From Colwellia sp. (GTDB taxonomy: Bacteria > Pseudomonadota > Gammaproteobacteria > Enterobacterales > Alteromonadaceae), in assembly GCA_026196955.1 (NCBI GenBank), contig JAPHTO010000040.1, forward strand, positions 1 through 47,565: 47,565 bases of DNA. Reading direction: 5' to 3'. Of the stretch, positions 1 to 7,525 are shown in pieces. A program made the position numbers and the translations under genes. Every line of letters begins with the position of its first letter. Positions within the stretch are counted from its first letter, which is position 1. The notes beneath the pieces were generated by a model. It did not search any database and was not told where the DNA came from. It saw only the letters and a program-made list of their open reading frames with translations.

Positions 1-1
1 T

Positions 2-775
2 AATATAGCTTACGTATCACTAAATCGTCCTGATAAACATAATGGCTTAGATGAAGCTATGATTGTGCAACTAGTACAAACGGCTAAGCAGATCAAAAAA
101 GATCGCACGATACGTTGTGTGATATTGCAAGGTCAGGGGACTTCTTTCTGTTCAGGTTTAGATTTTAGTTATGTTGCCAAACATCCGTCGATGATTGCAC
201 GTTTTTTTCTTAAATTGCCTTGGCGTAAAGACAATATGTTTCAACGTGTAGCTCATGTTTGGCGTGATTTGCCGATACCTGTTATTGCTGTAGTACATGG
301 CAACTGTTTTGGGGCGGGTATGCAAATAATCTTGGCTTGTGATTATAGAATTGCGACACCTGAGGCCAATTTATCTATTTTAGAAATGAAATGGGGGTTG
401 ATCCCTGATATGAGTGGCATGGTAACTTTATCACGTCTAACAAGAGTAGATATCGCGCAAGAGCTTACCATGACGGGGCGGTTTTTCTCAGGTACAGAGG
501 CGGCTGAGTATGGTTTAGTGTCTAAAGTAACTGACAAACCAGTTGAAGCAGCACAGGTATTAGCTAACACTATAACTAAGCAGAGTCCTGATGCTATTGC
601 AGCAACGAAATACTTATTTAAAAAAACATGGCAGCAAGATACGCGCATGGCGTTGTTATGGGAGCGAATTACCCAATTACGGTTGTTGGGAAGAAAAAAT
701 CAGCGTATAGCGATGAAAAATGGTCTTGCCAAAGGAAAAGAGAAAAAAGCTTTTATTGATAGAAGTAGCTTTTAG
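2..775 (+). CDS. Enoyl-CoA hydratase/isomerase family protein (crotonase), 5' end cut off by the window
   Basis: The reading frame is open from base 2, and the first residues (NIAYVSLNRPDKHNGLD) are the typical crotonase N-terminal strand, so the gene starts upstream of the window; the ATG at 59 is internal. The oxyanion-hole segment is visible as SFCSGLDF followed by the HGNCFGAGMQIILACDYRIA block, and the later EMKWGLIPDMSG region corresponds to the second active-site stretch. In the second segment the usual catalytic Glu is not obvious (PDMSG rather than PExG), so hydratase activity itself is uncertain. Family members act on acyl-CoA esters in fatty-acid or amino-acid breakdown. No neighbouring beta-oxidation gene is present to narrow the substrate. 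Confidence 0.85.
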   Translation, partial: NIAYVSLNRPDKHNGLDEAMIVQLVQTAKQIKKDRTIRCVILQGQGTSFCSGLDFSYVAKHPSMIARFFLKLPWRKDNMFQRVAHVWRDLPIPVIAVVHGNCFGAGMQIILACDYRIATPEANLSILEMKWGLIPDMSGMVTLSRLTRVDIAQELTMTGRFFSGTEAAEYGLVSKVTDKPVEAAQVLANTITKQSPDAIAATKYLFKKTWQQDTRMALLWERITQLRLLGRKNQRIAMKNGLAKGKEKKAFIDRSSF

Positions 776-866
776 TTTTCGCTATTAATACAACTAAATA
801 ACTTTCGACAAAACAGCTGATTGCGTGCATAGTGAACACTAAACACGCTATTTAGCCTTGAGTATA

Positions 867-2321
867 ATGTCTAAGCATACGCCAAAAACAACCGAACAAT
901 GGATTGAGCTGATTGCTAATACCGAGCTGCCCGCTATTACTTCCACGGCAAAAATGCTCGATAAATTTTCCAATGATGATAAGTCATCCCTGCCCAAATT
1001 AAGTAAAGCAATATTGCATGATCAAGCGCTTTCTTCTTGCTTATTAAAAGTGGCTAATAATGCCCAGCATATTGGTGTTAATAAAGTCACTACAGTCTCA
1101 CGAGCAACGGTTATCTTGGGAATTCAAACGGTTAAAAATGTCTGCTTAACAGCGAAATTGGTGGATAGTTTATTAGCCAGTAAAAGCTTGGATTTTCGTG
1201 TTTATGAAAAACTCATGCAGTTAATGGCTAATTCCTTCTTTGCCGCGATGTTAGCAAAAATGATGGTGCCTAATTACAGTGATGAAACGCAAGAAGAAGT
1301 GTATTTAGCTGCATTGTTATATGGAATTGGTGAAACAGCGTTTTGGAGTAGTGGTGGCAAGTTTGCAGATAAGTTAGCTAATTCTGCTGATATGAATAGC
1401 CCTGATTTTGATCGCTATTGTGAACAAGAAATGGGGACAAGCTTTAATGCGCTGAGCAAAGGTTTGGCAACGACATGGAATTTAAGTGATTTATTGTTAA
1501 AAGCGTTGGATCAACCTACAAATCGGACAAAGGAAGTAAAAATTATCTATTTTGCTGATAAATTAAGTAGCTGTATCGCACAACCAGGTGAAAATGAAGA
1601 GGAGTTCAACCATCTATTAGACGATATTGCAGATATTATGCAGATCACAGTTAAACAGCTAAAGGTTAGGATCAGTCACACACGTGAGCAAGCCATGGAG
1701 TTGTTAAGCTCTTATGGCGCAGAAGTCTTATCTGATTTGATTAAAGTATTGCCTAAAGCGAGCGATTTTGGGCAACATAAGCCTCTGATGCCTAGTCATC
1801 AAATCAGTCAAGAGAAAGCTGTGTTAACTTCATTTATGACATTAACGCAATTAATGAAATCAAGCCGTGATTTGAATGAATATATACAAACGGTATTAAT
1901 TGATGCTGCTAAAGCGTTTGAGTTTGAACGTTGTAGTTTTTTAATGCTTTGTGATGACAAAAAGCTGGTTAAATCGCGCTTTGTCTTCAATGAGCAAGGC
2001 GAGAAAGAGCCTACAAGATACAGAATAGATATTCACACGAGTGAAAATGCCATAGGTCGCGTTTTAGAATCTAAAATGCCTGTGTTAATCAATGATTATA
2101 CCCATAGGCAATTTAGAGATTTAGTAACTAAGGAATTGGCTCTTTTCATCAATGAGGGGTCGTTAGCCATTGTGCCAGTAATGATTGGTAATAAAGCTAT
2201 TGGCGTGATATGTGGGCAATTCTTGGCTAGCAAAAAGAAGATTGAGCCAGAAAATTTTCAGCAATTATGTGCATTAGTTGATCACCTCAATTTGTGTTTA
2301 ACTATGATTATGCGAGGTTGA
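867..2321 (+). CDS. HDOD domain protein with C-terminal GAF domain
   Basis: This 484-residue cytoplasmic protein has an N-terminal HDOD output domain (about residues 10-210; ELPAITSTAKML, AILHDQALSSCLLKVANNA and VSRATVILGIQTVKNV are hallmarks). A linker of about 90 residues and a GAF-like sensor domain follow (about 320-484; FEFERCSFLMLCDD and IGRVLESKMPVLINDY). HDOD proteins are HD-like signalling modules without the full metal-binding set; many act in motility, biofilm or stress circuits, but the partner here cannot be told from sequence. I chose the ATG at 867: a TTG nine bases upstream is in frame, but its TTGAG is better read as a weak ribosome-binding site. There is no EAL, GGDEF or HD-GYP domain, so this is a stand-alone sensor-adaptor type. 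Confidence 0.8.
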   Translation: MSKHTPKTTEQWIELIANTELPAITSTAKMLDKFSNDDKSSLPKLSKAILHDQALSSCLLKVANNAQHIGVNKVTTVSRATVILGIQTVKNVCLTAKLVDSLLASKSLDFRVYEKLMQLMANSFFAAMLAKMMVPNYSDETQEEVYLAALLYGIGETAFWSSGGKFADKLANSADMNSPDFDRYCEQEMGTSFNALSKGLATTWNLSDLLLKALDQPTNRTKEVKIIYFADKLSSCIAQPGENEEEFNHLLDDIADIMQITVKQLKVRISHTREQAMELLSSYGAEVLSDLIKVLPKASDFGQHKPLMPSHQISQEKAVLTSFMTLTQLMKSSRDLNEYIQTVLIDAAKAFEFERCSFLMLCDDKKLVKSRFVFNEQGEKEPTRYRIDIHTSENAIGRVLESKMPVLINDYTHRQFRDLVTKELALFINEGSLAIVPVMIGNKAIGVICGQFLASKKKIEPENFQQLCALVDHLNLCLTMIMRG

Positions 2322-2382
2322 TGACTTTAGCGTTCATCTTCTGTTAGACTCACTTTTTATTTTGCCAATAATTATTTTTTAA

Positions 2383-2910
2383 ATGACTTCTTCTACACTT
2401 TTTACTAGTAAATTCATCTTAGACAAGCCTCATTTTAATGAGTGTTACAGTCAAACTAATACGGTTGACCGCTCAAGTAAGGCTTATCTAAAGTCAGGCA
2501 TTTTAACTGTTTTTGGTTTGTATCTTTTGCTTTTTACTCAAGTAAACGCCTATGCTGCTTGGTTTGTGATTGCTTTAGGCGTATTAGAAGCTGTGAGTCT
2601 TTACTATCATCAACCTTGGTGGGTTATGAGACAAATGCTTTCAAAGGCTTCTAATAGTGAAGTAACGGTTACCATAGATGAGCAAGGAATTTTAAGTGAA
2701 TCGTTTTATCATACAGGCAGGATCCTATGGCAAGATATCACCGAGCTTCACGAGTCTAGTTTAGGTTTTGTTATCTCGTTTACTATTGATAAAAGCGCCG
2801 GCAAAAGCTATTTGTCAAAAAGCTGTTTATCGACTGATGCGCAAAATTACATTTTACAAAAGTCTCCAAAGACACCTTCTAAATCGTCAGCTAATGAAGA
2901 AGTAAAATAA
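2383..2910 (+). CDS. YcxB-like membrane protein
   Basis: The 175-residue protein has two close hydrophobic segments (about residues 36-52 and 57-75), followed by a soluble C-terminal part of about 90 residues. That part contains VTVTIDEQGILSES, GRILWQDITELHES and LSTDAQNYIL, the beta-rich YcxB-like layout in which a short membrane hairpin carries a cytoplasmic PH-like domain. Function is unknown for this family. The TauE/SafE permease follows after 11 bases, so the two are probably co-transcribed. The ribosome-binding site is weak: the sequence ahead of the ATG is T/A-rich with no clear Shine-Dalgarno. Family assignment rests on layout and is moderately sure. Confidence 0.6.
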   Translation: MTSSTLFTSKFILDKPHFNECYSQTNTVDRSSKAYLKSGILTVFGLYLLLFTQVNAYAAWFVIALGVLEAVSLYYHQPWWVMRQMLSKASNSEVTVTIDEQGILSESFYHTGRILWQDITELHESSLGFVISFTIDKSAGKSYLSKSCLSTDAQNYILQKSPKTPSKSSANEEVK

Positions 2911-2921
2911 CGGCCAGTTTT

Positions 2922-3791
2922 ATGTCAGCTGCCAGCCCTGTTCGTTTATCTAATCCCAAATTTATCGCTGTTTTTGTGCTGCTATGGTTGCTTTTGCTTT
3001 ATAGTGCCAGCCCACCATTACAGGAATTACTCGATTATTGGCTATTTAGTTTCTTAGGAATTATCGGGGCTATTTTTGCCAACTCAACAGGGGCTGGAGG
3101 CGGCGTAATTTTTATTCCTATGTTCACTGAATTAAATTTTACTGAGCAGCAAGCAATAGCCACCAGTTTTGCAATACAATGTTTTGGTATGACAGCCGGA
3201 GCTGTGACTTGGTTTCATCATTATCATAGTCAAAAAAGAGATTTGCGGTTGTGGCAGGGATTTAAACGCATTATTGCTGTGACAACGCTTGCCGCTATGT
3301 TTGGTTTAACTGCCGTTTTTACTTGGCAATTTGCATCACCAGCCTCATTGCATGTTAGCTTTAGTTACTTTTCGCTTACGCTAGGGGCTTTTATTATCCT
3401 CACTGTGTATTTATTAAAGCCGCACCGAGAACGAAGCCAAATTTATCTTTTCGATTATATTGCCCTTATTCTTATTGGTCTCTTTGGCGGTGCTGTTACA
3501 GCTTGGTTAAGTGTTGGTGTAGGTGAGTTATTGGTTATATACCTGCTTCTTAGGCGTTTTGATATTAATATGGCTGTTGCAGCAGCTGTGGTTGTGTCAG
3601 CTATAACGGTTTGGCTAGCTATTGGTCAAGTGAAGTCGGAGGTTTATTGGCAAGTGGTTATCTTTGCTGGGCCTGGCGCTGTACTAGGTGGTATTTTTGC
3701 AAAGACCGTAGTCACACATATGTCGGCAACACGATTAAAATTGTTTTTTGCCGTTTGGTTGTTAATTAGTGGCAGCTTAGGCATTATTTAA
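2922..3791 (+). CDS. TauE/SafE family sulfite/organosulfonate-type permease
   Basis: This 289-residue polytopic inner-membrane protein has about eight hydrophobic segments in two related halves. The first half carries FLGIIGAIFANSTGAGGG and FTEQQAIATSFAIQCFGM; the second half carries LIGLFGGAVTAWLSVGVGE and MAVAAAVVVSAITV. Paired Gly-rich re-entrant motifs of this kind are the mark of the TauE/SafE (DUF81) family, whose characterised members export sulfite, sulfoacetate or related anions. The substrate cannot be predicted here because no sulfur-metabolism gene is adjacent. It follows the YcxB-like gene by 11 bases and precedes the GST-like gene by 28, which suggests a loose operon. Confidence 0.8.
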   Translation: MSAASPVRLSNPKFIAVFVLLWLLLLYSASPPLQELLDYWLFSFLGIIGAIFANSTGAGGGVIFIPMFTELNFTEQQAIATSFAIQCFGMTAGAVTWFHHYHSQKRDLRLWQGFKRIIAVTTLAAMFGLTAVFTWQFASPASLHVSFSYFSLTLGAFIILTVYLLKPHRERSQIYLFDYIALILIGLFGGAVTAWLSVGVGELLVIYLLLRRFDINMAVAAAVVVSAITVWLAIGQVKSEVYWQVVIFAGPGAVLGGIFAKTVVTHMSATRLKLFFAVWLLISGSLGII

Positions 3792-3819
3792 GTCATTCTC
3801 ATACTCTGTTGGAAATATT

Positions 3820-4398
3820 ATGAAACTTATTGGCTCTACTACTTCACCTTTTGTTAGACGCTTGCGTCTTTATTTTACTTTGCTAAATGTGACAGATTTT
3901 GATTTTGTTAATTTAGATATTTTTTCTAGTCAAGATCGTCAATTACTCACCGATAATAACCCGGCTCAAAAAGTACCTGCCTTAGTTGACGAAGGGCAAT
4001 GTCTTTATGATTCGAGAGTCATATTTCGTTATCTTTCGCAAAAATATCAACAGGCACCATTGTCATGGGCACAAGAGAATACATTAACATTAATTGATGC
4101 TGCTAATGACTCCTTGGTAAGCATACTGCTGCTTGGCCGTTCAGAGATAGATACTAGTGAGGACAAGTTGTTTTTTAACTTACAACACGAGCGAGTAGAG
4201 CAAGTTATGTCAGTGCTGGCACAAATGGTTACTCAAGGTGACTTTGATGATTGGCACTATCCAGCTATTTGTTTGTTCTGTTTACTTGATTGGGTAAGCT
4301 TTCGCCAACTTTATGATTTTAGTGACAAGAAGCCTTTAAGTGATTTTTATCAGCAAGCTATGTCTAACGCTGGGGTTAATGAAACAGATCCTCGATAA
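3820..4398 (+). CDS. Glutathione S-transferase family protein
   Basis: The 192-residue protein starts with a thioredoxin-fold GST N-terminal domain: MKLIGSTTSPFVRRLRLY has the active-site Ser/Thr region, NPAQKVPALVDEG the cis-Pro loop that binds the glutathione backbone, and LYDSRVIFRYL the gamma-glutamyl-binding Asp-Ser. The C-terminal helical domain (about residues 90-190) is divergent and a little short. Bacterial members of this type are glutathione-dependent reductases or peroxidases, or accessory stress proteins; the substrate is unknown. A GGAAA ribosome-binding site lies seven bases before the ATG. It probably belongs to the transcription unit starting with the YcxB-like gene. Confidence 0.8.
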   Translation: MKLIGSTTSPFVRRLRLYFTLLNVTDFDFVNLDIFSSQDRQLLTDNNPAQKVPALVDEGQCLYDSRVIFRYLSQKYQQAPLSWAQENTLTLIDAANDSLVSILLLGRSEIDTSEDKLFFNLQHERVEQVMSVLAQMVTQGDFDDWHYPAICLFCLLDWVSFRQLYDFSDKKPLSDFYQQAMSNAGVNETDPR

Positions 4399-4523
4399 AG
4401 TTAATCGTTAGTGGATTACAATTCAACACTGACAATTAACAAGCTATTACAGTTTACCATCTAGCTGTGCTTTACAATTTTTTCATCAAGAATATTAACC
4501 CACTTGATGCAAGGAGAATTGTG

Positions 4524-5294
4524 ATGACAATTAGTTTAGTTACTGAAAACAGTGAGCAATCAGTTAATAACTTAGCGTTAAAAACTACTTTAGTTAATGG
4601 TCATGAGCCGTTGATCTTATTAATTGAAAATGATCAACGTCTATCAAATACTTTGCAACACTACATACAAAAAAATGGTTACAGTGTGGAGCGAAAGTGT
4701 CATAGAGATATCATTGAGCAGCGCGTAACACGTATGCAAGCGGATATGATCATTTTAGATATTGGCTTTAGTGATGTGGTGAGTCTATCGCTTATCACAC
4801 AAATTCGACGTCATTTCTCAGGGCCTTTGGTGCTATTAACTTCTCGTGATAGTGAGCAAGAGCAGTTAACAGCATTTAATTTAGGGGTCGATGAGTATTT
4901 GGTCAAGCCAGTATCGGCCAATATCTTTTCAGCCAGAATTGCAGCTTTATTCAGACGGGCTGTTAAATCAAAGGCCGTTGATGAAAGTAGTAAAATTAGC
5001 GTTGGCAACTTAACCTTATATCCTTTTGCTCATAAATGTCAGTTGGGGCAGCAAACCATTGTTTTAACTCAGTTTGAGTTTAAACTTTTGCGCTTACTTG
5101 CTGAAAATGTAGGAAAAATAATGAGCAGAGATCATATTTATCAAACCTTGTTGGGGCGAGAGTATAATGGGTGCGAACGTACTGTTGATGTTAGGGTTTC
5201 TCAATTGCGAGAGAAATTAACCAGTAACGATCAACGAAACATTTGCATTGAAACCATTTGGGGGCAAGGGTACATGCTAAATACTGTCGATTAA
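4524..5294 (+). CDS. OmpR/PhoB-family response regulator, orphan
   Basis: The protein is 256 residues from the ATG at 4524, preceded by AAGGAG seven bases upstream; an in-frame ATG at 4467 has no comparable site. After an unusual N-terminal tail of about 28 residues comes a receiver domain with phospho-acceptor D79 (IILDI), T106 and K128 (YLVKP). A winged-helix DNA-binding domain follows, about residues 155-255 (LTQFEFKLLRLLAENVG, RTVDVRVSQLREKL, IETIWGQGYML). The acidic pocket reads E35-N36-D37, so the second acidic residue usual in PhoB-like receivers is Asn, which may weaken Mg2+-dependent phosphorylation. No histidine kinase gene lies nearby, so the partner is elsewhere or absent. It should act as a DNA-binding transcription factor of unknown regulon. 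Confidence 0.85.
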   Translation: MTISLVTENSEQSVNNLALKTTLVNGHEPLILLIENDQRLSNTLQHYIQKNGYSVERKCHRDIIEQRVTRMQADMIILDIGFSDVVSLSLITQIRRHFSGPLVLLTSRDSEQEQLTAFNLGVDEYLVKPVSANIFSARIAALFRRAVKSKAVDESSKISVGNLTLYPFAHKCQLGQQTIVLTQFEFKLLRLLAENVGKIMSRDHIYQTLLGREYNGCERTVDVRVSQLREKLTSNDQRNICIETIWGQGYMLNTVD

Positions 5295-5316
5295 GAGAGT
5301 ATTTCAAGGGGGTTGA

Positions 5317-5348
5317 TAGGTACCGCTAAAAAGTATATGTGGTACCTA
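5317..5348. repeat. 8-bp inverted repeat at the convergent gene ends
   Basis: TAGGTACC (5317-5324) and GGTACCTA (5341-5348) form a perfect 8-bp stem with a 16-base loop between the convergent response regulator and barrel-like protein genes. It includes the last codons of the minus-strand gene. There is no U-tract on either side, so a classical intrinsic terminator is not supported. Confidence 0.4.
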
Positions 5349-5916
5349 CTAACGCCATATTGGTGTTGTTATGGATGATGGCACTATTAAAGTTGTTAAT
5401 GCTAGGCGAGTGAATGATTCCGCCAGAAAAGTGCCAGGTTGAATTTATTGTATAACTTCCTATCAACCCGTAACTGTAATTCAATTCACTATCACTTACC
5501 GTGTTCATATTCTCCAATGCAGGCATTTGGTAATAATGCAAATCTATGTCTTTGAATTGTTCAATATTCGCCGTCAATGACAAATTAAAAGCATTATTAT
5601 TATGTAAGGTGATCGCACCGTTGAGGTAATATTTTCGCCAGCTTGATGTTTGCGGAGATTGCATTAGCCCTGTTTCAATTGACACTAGGCTAGTGGAGAA
5701 CTTTCCTTGTATTTGTGGCTTTGAATTTAAAACTATAGCGTCAAAAGCTGCGTTATCATTATTTGCAGTTAATGTTGGTTTTTTAAGGGTAAGCTCTTGG
5801 TTAATATGAAAAACGCTAGTCGCTGAATTGCTTTTATTCAGCTCGTCGGCATACCCTATGCTGCTGAGTAAATAAAGTAAAACCAAGCTTGAAAAAAAAT
5901 AAGCTGAATGTTTCAT
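5326..5916 (-). CDS. Small exported outer-membrane beta-barrel-like protein, unknown function
   Basis: I chose the start at 5916: ATG preceded by AGGGA, followed by the signal peptide MKHSAYFFSSLVLLYLLSSIGYADE with a probable cleavage after GYA. A longer frame reaches 6006, but its extra 30 residues look like upstream leader. The mature protein (about 170 residues) has alternating polar/apolar stretches (FNLSLTANIEQF, SYGLIGSYTINSTWHFSGGII) and ends in VGTTYTF. A terminal Phe preceded by alternating residues is the usual BAM recognition signature of outer-membrane barrels. I recognise no family. It is a single gene converging on the response regulator, which gives no functional clue. Confidence 0.55.
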   Translation of the reverse strand: MKHSAYFFSSLVLLYLLSSIGYADELNKSNSATSVFHINQELTLKKPTLTANNDNAAFDAIVLNSKPQIQGKFSTSLVSIETGLMQSPQTSSWRKYYLNGAITLHNNNAFNLSLTANIEQFKDIDLHYYQMPALENMNTVSDSELNYSYGLIGSYTINSTWHFSGGIIHSPSINNFNSAIIHNNTNMALVGTTYTF

Positions 5917-6182
5917 GTATTTCCCTGTTATTAACTTACTATTATAATTTATAAAAGAGCTTATTAGGCGGCTAATGAGTTCTTTGCTTGTTAAAAACAA
6001 TTGCAAACTGCTTTATTAACTATAGTTAAAAATACAGAAAAGTGAGTTAAATTTTTGATAAAAGAGTGAACTTTATTATAAATAAAAATAAGTGCTTGAT
6101 TTTATTTGATAGAAGAAAAAATGGAGCAGTAAAACGGCCAATAGTATATACTCGCCTCCTTAAAATTTTATAGGATTCTCCA

Positions 6183-6920
6183 TTGCTAGCTTTTTTTCGA
6201 TTCATATTAATGTCGATTGCTTTTATATTTGTCTGCGTAGCATCTTGCTTGTATTGCTTAATAAGACCATTTCACCGTAATAATGTTCATCATACGGCCA
6301 GGTATTTAGGGAAGATCACTAAATTATTAGGTTTTGAGGTGGAAGTCCGATTACCCGAATCCATTAAAAACCTTGGTCCTGCGGTTTATGTCGCTAATCA
6401 CCAAAATAATTATGATGTGTTTACTATGGCGAATGCTGTGCAGCCAGGCACCGTGAGTGTTGGTAAAAAAAGTTTAAAATGGATTCCACTTTTTGGGCAA
6501 ATGTATTGGTTAACGGGCAATATTCTTATTGATAGAAAAAACACCAGTAAAGCGATGGGAACTATCAGTTTGACAGCTAAAAAAATTAAAGAAAATAAGC
6601 TGTCAGTTTGGATGTTTCCTGAGGGAACTCGTAGCCGTGGTCGAGGTTTACTTCCTTTTAAAACCGGTGCTTTTCGAACAGCCGTGCAAGCTGGTGTGCC
6701 CATAGTACCTATTTGTGGTAGTTGCCAGCATCAAACCATTGACTTATCGCGTTGGGACAATGGTAAAATAATTATAGAGGTGTTAGAGCCTATATACATT
6801 GATGATGGTAGTCGTGAAACTATTCGTATGGTTGCAGATAAAACACACGCATTAATGCAAGAAAAAATTAATCAATTAAATGAAGAATTAACAAATAGCT
6901 CACCGGATAACAAAGGATAA
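6183..6920 (+). CDS. plsC: 1-acyl-sn-glycerol-3-phosphate acyltransferase PlsC (TTG start)
   Basis: PlsC makes phosphatidic acid by acylating the sn-2 position of lysophosphatidic acid at the inner membrane. The 245-residue protein has an N-terminal hydrophobic anchor (residues 1-28), the catalytic NHQNNYD motif (H-X4-D), GKKSLKWIPLFGQMYWL, FPEGTRSRGRG for phosphate binding and VPIVPIC, all in the order and spacing of E. coli PlsC. The start is a TTG at 6183 with AGGA seven bases before it, and MLAFFRFIL aligns with the start of E. coli PlsC; the first ATG in frame would delete part of the anchor. rraB follows five bases after the stop, so the two are co-transcribed. Confidence 0.95.
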   Translation: MLAFFRFILMSIAFIFVCVASCLYCLIRPFHRNNVHHTARYLGKITKLLGFEVEVRLPESIKNLGPAVYVANHQNNYDVFTMANAVQPGTVSVGKKSLKWIPLFGQMYWLTGNILIDRKNTSKAMGTISLTAKKIKENKLSVWMFPEGTRSRGRGLLPFKTGAFRTAVQAGVPIVPICGSCQHQTIDLSRWDNGKIIIEVLEPIYIDDGSRETIRMVADKTHALMQEKINQLNEELTNSSPDNKG

Positions 6921-6925
6921 TTACT

Positions 6926-7276
6926 ATGATTGATGAAGAATTACAGCATTGGTTTGAGCATACTGAACAGTTAGTAACAGAGCTGCTTGAAGACGGTACC
7001 AATGACGAAGTTTATCATACCATTGAGCATCATTTTGCCAGTGAAGATTTTGACTTGTTAGAAAAAGCGGCGATAACCGCATTTAAATTAGGTCTTGAAA
7101 TAGAAGAGCCTGAAGAAGCTGAGCTGGAAAATGGCGATAAAGTTTTTGCTTTCGATATTGTAACTGAGCAAATGCTAAGTGTTGAAACGCTTAAATCAGA
7201 AACTAAAAAAATGTATGAATTAGCAAAAAAATGCAAAGTAGATTATGATGGCTGGGGAACGTATTTCGAAGAATAA
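6926..7276 (+). CDS. rraB: Ribonuclease E inhibitor RraB
   Basis: The 116-residue acidic protein matches RraB (YjgD): LLEDGTNDEVYHTIEHHFASEDFD, LEKAAITAFKLG, and the characteristic YDGWGTYFEE at the C terminus. RraB binds RNase E and changes degradosome composition and mRNA turnover. Compared with E. coli RraB (about 138 residues), this copy stops immediately after the conserved core and lacks the long Asp/Glu-rich tail. It lies five bases after plsC and 56 bases before a small membrane-protein gene. Confidence 0.93.
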   Translation: MIDEELQHWFEHTEQLVTELLEDGTNDEVYHTIEHHFASEDFDLLEKAAITAFKLGLEIEEPEEAELENGDKVFAFDIVTEQMLSVETLKSETKKMYELAKKCKVDYDGWGTYFEE

Positions 7277-7332
7277 TTCTGCTTTTTTTCAATCGTAAAA
7301 ATCAATTAGTCAACATATAAAGGATAAATACC

Positions 7333-7503
7333 ATGGAATGGTTAAGTAATTTTTTCACTCATGAGCCGCTTTCTATTGCAATTCCCGTTATCGTCATTGT
7401 TAGCATTTTTATTTATGCCGCTCGTCGTGCTCATTGTAAACACGTAGAGCGCATAAAAAAGATAGACGAAACATATAATCCTAAGGCGACTTTCCGCCGC
7501 TGA
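7333..7503 (+). CDS. 56-residue single-pass membrane protein, unknown
   Basis: The ORF runs from ATG 7333 to TGA 7503, with AAAGGA eight bases before the start. The product begins MEWLSNFFTHEPLS and has one hydrophobic helix (IAIPVIVIVSIFIYAA, residues 15-30). A strongly basic and His/Cys-containing tail follows (RRAHCKHVERIKKIDE), ending PKATFRR. The positive-inside rule puts the tail in the cytoplasm. It follows plsC-rraB in the same direction and converges with the RND permease gene. I do not recognise a family; the ribosome-binding site, operon position and helix make a real gene likely. Confidence 0.65.
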   Translation: MEWLSNFFTHEPLSIAIPVIVIVSIFIYAARRAHCKHVERIKKIDETYNPKATFRR

Positions 7504-7525
7504 TAAATTTTATTATCGAGTGCCT

